Source: Nitrospirota bacterium (GTDB taxonomy: Bacteria; Nitrospirota; Nitrospiria; Nitrospirales; UBA8639). Taken from it: a stretch of DNA of 5,372 bases. A model generated the notes under the pieces. It was not told the origin of the DNA, did not search any database, and saw only the letters and a list, made by a program, of their open reading frames with translations. The stretch covers positions 1 to 5,372 of the forward strand of contig JAOUNC010000222.1 of assembly GCA_029881175.1 (NCBI GenBank), in the 5' to 3' direction. The position numbers were made by a program, and so were the translations under genes. Shown here one piece after another: positions 1-5,372 of the stretch (position 1 is the first letter of the stretch; the number at the start of each line of letters is the position of its first letter).

Positions 1-177
1 AAGTTCTGACTCCTCCGTCAACCCCTTGACGCCGGCATTTTCTTCCCGGCATCGCCTTCCACCAAAAACTTCCTTATTTTTCAGCAACATTTTCCTGCTA
101 TCTCTTCTTGCCGGGTAAAAAATACTTGGGTCTGGTTTTTGCTGAATAGGTCTCTCAGGTTGGAGATCATACGAAAC
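1..177. other. Left-edge non-coding stretch
   Basis: I see no supportable gene here. The + strand frames close at stops at 7-9, 27-29 and 116-118, so the tail of an upstream gene could end at any of these, but none of the short tails looks like a recognisable protein. A short inverted repeat (GCCGG at 31-35, CCGGC at 46-50, 10-base loop) is not followed by a T-run, so it is not a convincing terminator. TTGACG at 26-31 resembles a sigma-70 -35 box, but no credible -10 box lies 16-18 bases downstream. The stretch should contain the promoter of the TPR-kinase-regulator unit; the only candidate I can name is the weak sigma-54-like site at 128-143. Confidence 0.5.
128..143 (+). promoter_or_regulatory. 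Weak sigma-54-like promoter candidate upstream of the TPR gene
   Basis: GG at 129-130 and GC at 141-142 are separated by exactly 10 bases, the spacing of sigma-54 -24/-12 elements. The -12 half, TTGCT at 139-143, matches the consensus perfectly, but the -24 half (GGGTCT) keeps only the central GG. The predicted transcription start is near 154, which would leave a leader of about 24 bases before the GTG at 178 and would rule out a TTG start at 139. The poor -24 half makes chance similarity quite possible. Confidence 0.25.
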
Positions 178-2250
178 GTGAGAAGATTTCTCTGGATTGT
201 CCTTCTGGCGATCATCTGGCCAAGTACGGCTGCGGGTGGGGCATGCTCCGATTTCCCATGGCAGTATCCGCGAGACATGGTGATGCCTCATGTGCTTCAG
301 GAAGGGCAGAAAGCCATGCAATCGGGCTTATTGTTGGACGCGCACAAATTGTTTTCTAGCTACTTAGTCGAACAACAGGAAGGGGTCTTTGCGGATGGGG
401 TCAAGTGGGCCCTCGCGTCGCTCCCGGATCCGTCTGATGAACCTGGAAAAGAATTTTTGAAACAAATTGAACGCCTTCAAGCGATGAAAGCGGCCGAGCC
501 GAATAATATCTATGCGCCATGGGCACTCTGTTCAATGGGGCAATTGTATTGGGATGGGGGATGGCATTCCGAAGCCAGTTCCCTGTTTGAAGAATTTCTT
601 AGTACCTATCCCGACCATTTCTTGGCAGGTGGGGTGATGGTGGAAGCTGGGTTGGGCTATTTAAAAAATCAACAATTTCTGGAAGCGGCCTTGGTGCTTC
701 GTCGGGTTGTCGAAGAGCCAAAATGGGAGGCGCATCGACTCCGTGGAGCCTTGGGGCTGGCTGATGCGACGGCCATGTCCAAGGCCTGGCGGCAAGCCTA
801 TTATTGGTATCGAGTCGTTGAGGCGGAAAGCCCTGAGCTCCTGCGACAGTCCGAGCATTCGTCGTATTTGTATGGGTTGACGGAATTAGCCGTGGGAGAT
901 TCCCGTCAAGCCATACCTCGATTTTTAACGGCGGTTAACCTGCATCCACATCAGGAAGCTGCCGGGCAGGCATTAATTCGAATTTCCGAAAATTTGTTAC
1001 AAGAAGGTCATCCGTTCTTGTCGCTGTGGTTTGCAGAATATGCCAACCAGCGTTTCTCCGGACAAGAAGCAGGTCGGCGAGGACAAGCGGCGCTCACCAG
1101 ATGGGTGGTGAACTTTTTATCAGAAAACCATTCGAAGGATGAATGGGTCAAGGTGTATCAGCGTTTAGATGATTTGGAAATTTACCTTTCCGTGTCCTGG
1201 GACCATGTCGTCGAAACATCTCGTCTGTTACGACAAGCTCCAGAACCCGATTTAGTTGATGAAAGTCTGTTGTGGCTGGGGCGAGGGTATTTCATCCTCG
1301 GGGATATCCCGTCTGCCATTCAGTCCTTGAGATATCTTGTGGTAACCGGTACTTCGGTGACCTGGCGACAGGAAGCGCAAGACCGGTTAAGCCGTATTCT
1401 TGATCAGCAGCTAGAAACTTTTTCCGATCAGCAGGCGTGGGTTCGATTACTCAAGTTTCACGAAGATCAGCAGGAGGCCTTTCATGTCGTCCCGTTAAAG
1501 CGGGAACGAATCCGGAGGGTGGCTCAGGCCTATCAGCAGGTGAATCTTCCCTCGAAAGCCATGCAATGGTACGACCAATTGTTGAAAGAACATCCGGGCA
1601 GCCCCCTGCGGGAGGAGATCTTTGCGCAAAAAGTTTTTTTGGCGGACAGCCAAGGTTATGCTCCGTTGCTTCGTGAAGCGGGAGAGGTCTATCTCATGGA
1701 GTATCCTCAAGGTCAGTGGCGCGCTGAGGTGTCGGCCCTCTTAGGCATGGAATCGTTAGAACGCGAGGACTATTCCACGGCGATTCAAGAGTTGTCGGAT
1801 GCGATTCAACAGACAGCCGGTCCCGCGTTGAACCGATATGCTCTCCGACATCGGGCACGAGCCTATCAAGGGGCAGGGAAAAGGGATTCGGCTCTTCAGG
1901 ACTTACGTCAGTTGGTCTCGGTGGAGCCTACGGAAATGGCGGATGTGATTCGGTTGGGCGATTTTCTTTTTGACCAAGGCGATTATGCGGAAGCCGAACC
2001 GTTATATGAACAGGTCCTGGCTGCTGAAGCCGCGGTCCCATTGAAAGCCTGGGCGAAATATCGATGGGGGATTTCATTGGAATATCAAGGGAAGGTCAGC
2101 GCCGCGAAAAAACTCTTGGGTGAGGTGCGGCAATTAGAAACGCGATCACCAGAATTTGAAAATACGATTCGTGCGGCAGCCAGCGCGGTGTTGGATGAAT
2201 TTTCGTTGAAAGAGAAACCTCAAGCCGGGAGACGCAATGAAGGGACATAA
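178..2250 (+). CDS. Exported TPR-repeat protein, function unknown
   Basis: Length is 690 residues from the GTG at 178. That start gives a classical export signal: M-R-R, a hydrophobic stretch at about residues 4-15, then S-T-A-A-G around 16-20. GGAG at 162-165 lies upstream at a slightly long 12-base spacing. TTG codons at 160 and 139 are in-frame alternatives that would add 6 or 13 residues before the same hydrophobic segment. Cys23 follows G-G-A, a poor lipobox, so cleavage by signal peptidase I or retention as an anchor is likelier than lipidation. The rest is helical with many TPR-like units (W/LG...Y..G....A...F), clearest at about residues 115-146, 361-392, 442-475, 514-547, 554-585, 587-618 and 623-654. 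The tail is basic and disordered-looking. TPR proteins are protein-binding scaffolds; no catalytic motif is visible. It overlaps the kinase gene by 14 bases and lies in a flagellar locus, so a role in motor assembly, envelope scaffolding or flagellar checkpoint signalling is inferred. Compartment is probably periplasmic. I cannot name an ortholog. Confidence 0.8.
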   Translation: MRRFLWIVLLAIIWPSTAAGGACSDFPWQYPRDMVMPHVLQEGQKAMQSGLLLDAHKLFSSYLVEQQEGVFADGVKWALASLPDPSDEPGKEFLKQIERLQAMKAAEPNNIYAPWALCSMGQLYWDGGWHSEASSLFEEFLSTYPDHFLAGGVMVEAGLGYLKNQQFLEAALVLRRVVEEPKWEAHRLRGALGLADATAMSKAWRQAYYWYRVVEAESPELLRQSEHSSYLYGLTELAVGDSRQAIPRFLTAVNLHPHQEAAGQALIRISENLLQEGHPFLSLWFAEYANQRFSGQEAGRRGQAALTRWVVNFLSENHSKDEWVKVYQRLDDLEIYLSVSWDHVVETSRLLRQAPEPDLVDESLLWLGRGYFILGDIPSAIQSLRYLVVTGTSVTWRQEAQDRLSRILDQQLETFSDQQAWVRLLKFHEDQQEAFHVVPLKRERIRRVAQAYQQVNLPSKAMQWYDQLLKEHPGSPLREEIFAQKVFLADSQGYAPLLREAGEVYLMEYPQGQWRAEVSALLGMESLEREDYSTAIQELSDAIQQTAGPALNRYALRHRARAYQGAGKRDSALQDLRQLVSVEPTEMADVIRLGDFLFDQGDYAEAEPLYEQVLAAEAAVPLKAWAKYRWGISLEYQGKVSAAKKLLGEVRQLETRSPEFENTIRAAASAVLDEFSLKEKPQAGRRNEGT
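2227..2231 (+). promoter_or_regulatory. Ribosome binding site of the kinase gene, inside the TPR gene
   Basis: GGGAG ends 5 bases before the ATG at 2237 and lies within the last codons of the TPR gene. This supports the ATG at 2237 and the 14-base overlap, and it implies translational coupling of the two genes. Confidence 0.7.
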
Positions 2251-3115
2251 CGCAACGTCAGTACCCCTGTTGGGCGGGGCAGGGGAGTGGGCGGTGGATG
2301 CCCCATCGCTCAAGAATGAAGCGGGGCAATGGCTCAAGAATCCTTCGTTACATGTCGCGATTCAAACCATCCAGCCCAAAAAGCTGCATCCTGAGGGGCG
2401 GCAATCCCATGAGAATGATCACCGCCAACGGTTAGTCCATCTTGGGGAACAGGTTGGCCGTCTGGCCCATGATATCCGGAATCCCTTAACCAGTATTGAA
2501 TGGTTGGCCACCTTGTTGGGACGGGAACATCGCAGTCAGCAGGAACGGCAGAAATTGGCCGAGCAATGTATTCAGGCTGTTCGGTCCTTAGATCGGTTGG
2601 TTTCAAATGTATTAGTTTTGAGTGGTCCTCAATGTGCTCAGCGGGAACCGGTGAACATTTCGTCCCTCCTGGATGAGGTCGAAATGCTAGCTATGTATCC
2701 CTTACGAAAAAAACGGTTGATGATTCACTATCATCGAGAAAAATCATTGACCACTATCCTGGGTGATGAATCGTTATTGCAACAAGCGTTACTCAATATT
2801 TTGGTGAATGCGATTCATGCATCGGCACCGGACAGTTGTATTAATCTGTCCTGCCGCAAGGAATCAAGGCTCTTGGGTGACCCGGGGTTGCTCCGTGCGG
2901 TCGGGGGGGTCGCGATCAGGATTCGGGACCATGGGTGTGGAATGTCAGTAGAGGAACGCGCCAACATGTTTCTTCCGTTTTATTCAAAACGGAAGGGGGG
3001 GACTGGTTTGGGTCTTTCAATCGTGAAGCAGATTGTTCACCTGCATCAAGGTGTAATTGATATCACCAGTCAACAAGGAAAAGGGACAAGCGTTGATCTT
3101 TTTTTCCCTCAGTAA
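2237..3115 (+). CDS. Soluble sensor-less histidine kinase (FlrB/FleS/FlgS type)
   Basis: This 292-residue kinase should autophosphorylate on His78 and pass the phosphate to the response regulator encoded next. Visible motifs are the H box L-A-H-D-I-R-N-P-L (76-84) in a HisKA dimerisation segment of about 65-130, the N box with N187 and N191 in L-L-N-I-L-V-N-A, the G1 box D-H-G-C-G-M (231-236), the F box around F245-F248, and the G2 box G-G-T-G-L-G-L (254-260). All HATPase key positions appear intact. There is no transmembrane helix and no recognisable PAS, GAF or HAMP domain; the first 60 residues look unstructured. It is therefore cytoplasmic and must receive its signal through a partner. 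Known relatives in flagellar hierarchies (FlgS, FlrB, FleS) are also soluble kinases, and FlgS responds to assembly of the export apparatus and MS ring. The gene overlaps the TPR gene and precedes the regulator by 11 bases, which makes it a cognate pair. It contains four 7-base homopolymers (A 2707-2713, G 2903-2909, G 2995-3001, T 3099-3105). The flagellar role is inferred from position. Confidence 0.92.
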   Translation: MKGHNATSVPLLGGAGEWAVDAPSLKNEAGQWLKNPSLHVAIQTIQPKKLHPEGRQSHENDHRQRLVHLGEQVGRLAHDIRNPLTSIEWLATLLGREHRSQQERQKLAEQCIQAVRSLDRLVSNVLVLSGPQCAQREPVNISSLLDEVEMLAMYPLRKKRLMIHYHREKSLTTILGDESLLQQALLNILVNAIHASAPDSCINLSCRKESRLLGDPGLLRAVGGVAIRIRDHGCGMSVEERANMFLPFYSKRKGGTGLGLSIVKQIVHLHQGVIDITSQQGKGTSVDLFFPQ

Positions 3116-3120
3116 AGGAG
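3114..3120 (+). promoter_or_regulatory. Ribosome binding site of the response regulator, overlapping the kinase stop
   Basis: AAAGGAG shares its first two bases with the TAA stop of the kinase (3113-3115) and ends 6 bases before the ATG at 3127. It fixes that start; another ATG at 3122 is out of frame and too close. Ribosomes ending the kinase would reinitiate here, coupling synthesis of the pair. Confidence 0.85.
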
Positions 3121-3126
3121 AATGGC

Positions 3127-4515
3127 ATGCTTGATTGTGGTAGTGGGGCAGGACGAGGCATCCTCGTGGTTGAAGATGATGAACAGTTGCAGACGGCCTT
3201 GACGACCGTGTTGAGTCAGCATGGATATGATGTGACAGTGGCCAGGGATGGGCATGAGGGCTTAGAGCATGTTGAGCGAGATGCGCCGTGGCTTGTACTC
3301 ACTGATCTCAGTCTTCCGGGAAAGGGGGGCATGGAGTTTTTGCGAGAGGTGCGGACGCAAGGCTATCAAATGCCTGTAGTCGTCATGACGGCCTATGGTG
3401 GGGTCGATGTCGCCGTCGAAGCCTTGAAGTATGGGGCAACGGATTTTCTTCAAAAGCCATTTGCGTTTGATCGGTTGGAAAAACTCATTCAGCAGTTGGA
3501 TGATGATCGTGGGGATCAACGTCTAGAAACAAACAGGACCCAGGCCATTTCGGCCTATGAGGAGCCACGCGAAGGATTCCTCACCCGTGACCCTAAAGTG
3601 CTTCGAACGTTAAAAATGCTGGATATGGTGGCCGGGAGTTCTGCCACGATTTTGATTCAAGGGGAAAGTGGAACAGGAAAAGAAGTGCTAGCCAGGCATA
3701 TTCATCGCAAAAGCACGAGAGCCCACCAACCCTTTGTGGCCATTAATTGTGCTGCATTACCTGATGGCCTGTTGGAAAGTGAATTATTTGGATATGAGAA
3801 GGGGGCGTTTACCGGTGCGCTAACGAGGCGGGCTGGAAAATTTGAACTGGCAAACCATGGCACCTTGTTGTTGGATGAAATCGGAGAGATGAGTCTAGGG
3901 CTGCAAGCGAAATTGCTGAGGGTACTACAGGAACGAGAAGTGGACCGTCTCGGTTCACGGCAGCCGATACCGGTGGACGTGCGGGTGATCGTTACCACAA
4001 ACCGGAATTTAGCTCAGGAGGTACAAGCCGGGCGATTTAGGGAAGATGTGTATTACCGCTTGAGCGTGATGCCGTTTACGCTACCTCCTTTACGAGACCG
4101 CCCTGAGGATATTCAATTGTTGGCCGAATACTTTACCCATCGGTCGTTTCGGCGAAACCATCGTCCTTGGAATGGCATTTCTGAGGAGGCCATGATGTTT
4201 TTGAAAAGTCGACCATGGCGGGGCAATGTGCGGGAATTGGAAAATGTCATCGAACGAGGGGTGCTCTTTGCAGAGAATGGCCCTTTGCAGGTGGAACATT
4301 TTCAGTTTGACGAGCCGACATTAGGCAGCGGGACCACGCAGGCCCCCAGTGGAACGATTTGGGAGATGGAACGTGACCTGATCTTACGAACATTAGGACA
4401 ACATAATGGGAATCGAACCCATGCGGCCAGAACCTTAGGGATCAGTATTCGAACATTACGGAATAAATTGCGGGAATATCGAGAGCTCAATGGTGGTGTG
4501 TCATTAGGGGTCTAA
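3127..4515 (+). CDS. Sigma-54-dependent flagellar response regulator (NtrC family; FlrC/FleR/FlgR type)
   Basis: This 462-residue protein has the full NtrC layout. The receiver domain (about 11-125) has acidic residues E16, D17 and D18, phosphoacceptor D60 in L-T-D-L, T88 and K110-P111. A linker follows, then an AAA+ domain (about 152-385) with Walker A G-E-S-G-T-G-K-E (179-186), the sigma-54-contacting loop G-A-F-T-G-A (226-231), Walker B L-L-L-D-E (247-251), sensor I T-T-N (290-292), arginine-finger candidates R305 and R311, and sensor II around W-R-G-N-V-R-E-L (364-371). A Fis-type helix-turn-helix lies at about 425-452 (N-R-T-H-A-A-R-T-L-G-I-S). Known members use ATP hydrolysis to remodel RNA polymerase-sigma-54 into the open complex from upstream enhancers. 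Every residue needed for phosphorylation, ATPase activity and sigma-54 contact is present, so it should be a phosphorylation-gated activator. The kinase just upstream is the likely partner, and the sigma-54 promoter 230 bases downstream, ahead of flgB, is the likely target. A specific symbol is withheld because flrC, fleR and flgR cannot be told apart without a tree. Confidence 0.95.
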   Translation: MLDCGSGAGRGILVVEDDEQLQTALTTVLSQHGYDVTVARDGHEGLEHVERDAPWLVLTDLSLPGKGGMEFLREVRTQGYQMPVVVMTAYGGVDVAVEALKYGATDFLQKPFAFDRLEKLIQQLDDDRGDQRLETNRTQAISAYEEPREGFLTRDPKVLRTLKMLDMVAGSSATILIQGESGTGKEVLARHIHRKSTRAHQPFVAINCAALPDGLLESELFGYEKGAFTGALTRRAGKFELANHGTLLLDEIGEMSLGLQAKLLRVLQEREVDRLGSRQPIPVDVRVIVTTNRNLAQEVQAGRFREDVYYRLSVMPFTLPPLRDRPEDIQLLAEYFTHRSFRRNHRPWNGISEEAMMFLKSRPWRGNVRELENVIERGVLFAENGPLQVEHFQFDEPTLGSGTTQAPSGTIWEMERDLILRTLGQHNGNRTHAARTLGISIRTLRNKLREYRELNGGVSLGV

Positions 4516-4569
4516 GGCGTAGGTGGTCGTATGCTGAGTGGGTTGGCATGTCGAGCAGAAAACATTTTT

Positions 4570-4595
4570 GGTTAACCGGTTGAGAAAGCCTAGGC
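4570..4595. promoter_or_regulatory. Cluster of 8-base palindromes, possible activator binding site
   Basis: GGTTAACC (4570-4577) and AACCGGTT (4574-4581) overlap, and GCCTAGGC (4588-4595) follows; all three are perfect palindromes. They sit roughly 180-205 bases upstream of the predicted flgB transcription start, a normal distance for sigma-54 enhancers. Fis-type activators such as the one encoded just upstream bind as dimers to inverted repeats. Use as the regulator's site is inferred from position and symmetry only. Confidence 0.3.
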
Positions 4596-4687
4596 AAAAA
4601 CTGCCAATGAATGGGAAAGAAGTTCTTGGAAAAGATGGCACGTTAAGCAGGCTAATGATGATAGAGAAAAAGTTTCCCATTGTCGAA

Positions 4688-4697
4688 AAGCATGCTT
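4688..4697. promoter_or_regulatory. Perfect 10-base palindrome, possible enhancer half-site pair
   Basis: AAGCATGCTT reads the same on both strands. Its centre is about 81 bases upstream of the predicted sigma-54 start, a typical enhancer position. Short inverted arms TCCCA (4675-4679) and TGGGA (4702-4706) flank it but are not centred on it. Assignment to the response regulator is inference. Confidence 0.35.
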
Positions 4698-4747
4698 GAG
4701 TTGGGAGTGAAGAAAATTTCGCAAAAGTACAGGACCAACAAGAGGTG

Positions 4748-4763
4748 TGGCATTGGTGTTGCT
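4748..4763 (+). promoter_or_regulatory. Sigma-54 (RpoN) promoter of the flgB operon
   Basis: The sequence TGGCATTGGTGTTGCT matches the consensus TGGCAC-N5-TTGC(A/T) at every fixed position but one (T for the last C of the -24 element). The invariant GG (4749-4750) and GC (4761-4762) are exactly 10 bases apart. The predicted transcription start is near 4774, giving a leader of about 90 bases before flgB. Orientation and place suit it, and the gene immediately upstream encodes a sigma-54 activator with an intact GAFTGA loop. Confidence 0.85.
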
Positions 4764-4766
4764 GCC

Positions 4767-4781
4767 TGAGTGAGGCACTCA
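4767..4781. repeat. Inverted repeat over the predicted transcription start
   Basis: TGAGTG (4767-4772) and CACTCA (4776-4781) form a 6-base perfect inverted repeat with a 3-base centre. It straddles the predicted start near 4774, so it could be an operator rather than an RNA hairpin, since the left arm would not be transcribed. It may be chance. Confidence 0.3.
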
Positions 4782-4784
4782 AGG

Positions 4785-4799
4785 CCCAGTAGCTCTGGG
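4785..4799 (+). other. Short hairpin in the flgB leader
   Basis: CCCAG (4785-4789) and CTGGG (4795-4799) can pair as a 5-base-pair stem with a 5-base loop near the 5' end of the predicted flgB transcript. No T-run follows, so it is not a terminator. A role in mRNA stability is possible but unproven. Confidence 0.3.
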
Positions 4800-4852
4800 A
4801 GCATGGGCGGCAGGATTCGTTGATTAAGGGATTAACCAACAGGCCAGGTGAA

Positions 4853-4859
4853 GGGGGAG
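4853..4859 (+). promoter_or_regulatory. Ribosome binding site of flgB
   Basis: GGGGGAG ends 4 bases before the ATG at 4864 and 7 bases before a second in-frame ATG at 4867. The later ATG has the more usual spacing, so the protein may begin one residue further in. Confidence 0.7.
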
Positions 4860-4863
4860 CGGG

Positions 4864-5271
4864 ATGATGATTTCTCCGTGGGATGCAGGAACCATTTTAT
4901 ATGAGCGAGCCCTGGATGTGCGAAGCGCCATTCATGAAACCATCGCGTCGAATATGGCGAATGAAGAAACGCCGGGTTATCAGGCCAGACATTTACCTTT
5001 CCCTGAGACATTGTCCGCCGTGCTTCAAGGGCAAGGCCCCTTAGGGACAGCAACTACACATTCGCGACATTTAGGCACTCAATCAATGGATAAGAAAATT
5101 TTTCATCACACGATCAAACAAGATGCCGGTGCTGGAATAGACGAGAATACGGTCAACCTCGAAAAAGAGATGACGATGATGGCTGAAAATACCATCCTCT
5201 ATATGGCGGTGAGCCAATTCCTGGATGGACGGTTTGAAGGTTGGAAAAAGGCGATTAATGAAGGGCGATAA
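4864..5271 (+). CDS. Flagellar basal-body proximal rod protein FlgB
   Basis: This 135-residue protein is very close to the usual FlgB size. FlgB is exported by the flagellar type III apparatus and forms the proximal part of the rod on the MS ring. The family's N-terminal rod motif is clear: A-S-N-M-A-N-E-E-T-P-G-Y-Q-A-R (28-42), matching the common A-N-x-A-N-x-x-T-P-G-Y-x-A-R. The C-terminal motif is also clear: D-E-N-T-V-N-L-E-K-E-M (93-103) followed by an amphipathic helix with A-E-N-T and a G-R-F-E-G-W-K-K-A-I ending (122-131). The variable central part (about 50-90) is loop-like, as usual. There is no Sec signal, as expected for a type III substrate. It is the first gene downstream of a strong sigma-54 promoter and should head an operon with flgC, fliE and further basal-body genes beyond the window, though only flgB is visible. 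Start is ATG at 4864, with ATG at 4867 equally possible. Confidence 0.96.
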   Translation: MMISPWDAGTILYERALDVRSAIHETIASNMANEETPGYQARHLPFPETLSAVLQGQGPLGTATTHSRHLGTQSMDKKIFHHTIKQDAGAGIDENTVNLEKEMTMMAENTILYMAVSQFLDGRFEGWKKAINEGR

Positions 5272-5284
5272 CGGCAAACACATT

Positions 5285-5347
5285 CGTGAGGCGTCAGGAG
5301 TAAGGGGTGAGGAATAAGGGAAGAATCGTGAAGCGTGAGAAGTGAAA
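5285..5347 (+). repeat. Degenerate heptanucleotide tandem repeat (about 9 units)
   Basis: Read in 7-base steps from 5285, the sequence gives nine units of consensus (C/A/G)GT(G/A)AGG with no phase slip. The A at position 5 is present in all nine units, the T at position 3 in eight and the G at position 2 in seven. Unit 6 (5320-5326) is the most divergent, and the last units drift towards GTGAAA. The strand is almost free of C and pyrimidine-poor. A run of 7-mers is not codon-phased and lies outside flgB, so it is a non-coding repeat. Function unknown. Confidence 0.8.
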
Positions 5348-5361
5348 AGACAATAAAGAGC

Positions 5362-5367
5362 GGGGAG
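5362..5367 (+). promoter_or_regulatory. Probable ribosome binding site of the next gene (flgC expected)
   Basis: GGGGAG lies 5 bases from the right edge, so a start codon just beyond 5372 would have normal spacing. In most genomes flgC follows flgB. No coding sequence of that gene is visible inside the window. Confidence 0.4.
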
Positions 5368-5372
5368 CTTGG

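Larger units (their letters stand above)
4516..4863. other. 348-base regulatory gap between the response regulator and flgB
   Basis: No convincing gene lies here. A 111-residue reading frame on the - strand spans it but is rich in Ser, Cys and Phe, starts and ends over flanking elements and has no protein-like motif. I find no strong rho-independent terminator after the response regulator, so transcription may run on into flgB. Supported contents, in order, are overlapping palindromes at 4570-4581 and 4588-4595, a perfect 10-base palindrome at 4688-4697, a sigma-54 promoter at 4748-4763, two short inverted repeats at 4767-4781 and 4785-4799, a tandem GATTAA (4822-4827 and 4830-4835), and the flgB ribosome binding site at 4853-4859. 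Confidence 0.75.

Noticed and set aside
26..31. TTGACG as a sigma-70 -35 box for the TPR gene
   Set aside because: No -10-like hexamer lies at 16-18 bases downstream (the position reads GCATCG).
31..50. GCCGG/CCGGC hairpin as a rho-independent terminator
   Set aside because: The stem is only 5 base pairs with a 10-base loop, and no T-run follows on the + strand.
1..52. Possible divergent gene starting with ATG at 52 on the - strand, or an upstream gene tail on the + strand ending at 118
   Set aside because: Only 17 to 38 codons are visible, the encoded residues match nothing I know, and the purine-rich stretch sits only 2 bases from the - strand ATG.
110..118. GCCGGGTAA as a sigma-28 flagellar -10 element
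   Set aside because: It carries an extra base compared with GCCGATAA, and no TAAA lies about 15 bases upstream.
4636..4647. A second sigma-54 site at TGGCACGTTAAGC, and a similar one at 4547-4559 (TGGCATGTCGAGC)
   Set aside because: Both have a good -24 half, but GG and GC are only 8 bases apart instead of 10, and neither has the TT before GC.
4504..4839. 111-residue open frame on the - strand across the regulatory gap
   Set aside because: Composition is rich in Ser, Cys and Phe with no recognisable motif, it overlaps the regulator's stop and the sigma-54 promoter, and no clear ribosome binding role was found. It is most likely a chance frame.

Overview
The window is a flagellar regulatory locus read entirely on the + strand: three tightly packed genes, a 348-base non-coding gap, then flgB, the first gene of a flagellar basal-body operon that continues past the right edge. 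Base composition is close to even G+C. The gene order (exported TPR protein, soluble histidine kinase, sigma-54 response regulator, flgB) and the protein style suggest a Gram-negative bacterium with sigma-54-controlled flagella. My best guess is Nitrospirota (Nitrospira-like), but this is recalled impression and not something the sequence proves.

Layout. Bases 1-177 hold no gene I can support, only a weak sigma-54-like promoter. Bases 178-2250 encode a large secreted or membrane-anchored TPR-type repeat protein of unknown function. It overlaps by 14 bases a small histidine kinase (2237-3115) with H, N, G1 and G2 boxes but no sensor domain and no membrane segment. Eleven bases later comes a complete NtrC-family activator (3127-4515: receiver, AAA+ with GAFTGA, Fis-type helix-turn-helix). 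The overlap, the short gap and the ribosome binding sites embedded in upstream gene ends indicate one co-transcribed, translationally coupled unit.

The gap 4516-4863 carries a very good sigma-54 promoter (TGGCAT-N5-TTGCT, 4748-4763) pointing at flgB, with several perfect palindromes upstream at enhancer distance. Bases 4864-5271 encode FlgB, the proximal rod protein. After flgB there is a 63-base degenerate heptanucleotide repeat (5285-5347) and then a Shine-Dalgarno-like GGGGAG at the right edge, probably belonging to the next gene (flgC expected).

Working model (inference): the kinase phosphorylates the regulator, which binds palindromic sites in the gap and drives sigma-54 transcription of the rod/hook operon from flgB. 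This resembles the FlrB/FlrC, FleS/FleR and FlgS/FlgR systems. The unusual element is the exported TPR protein coupled to a kinase that has no sensor of its own. It may be a motor or envelope scaffold, or a checkpoint component.
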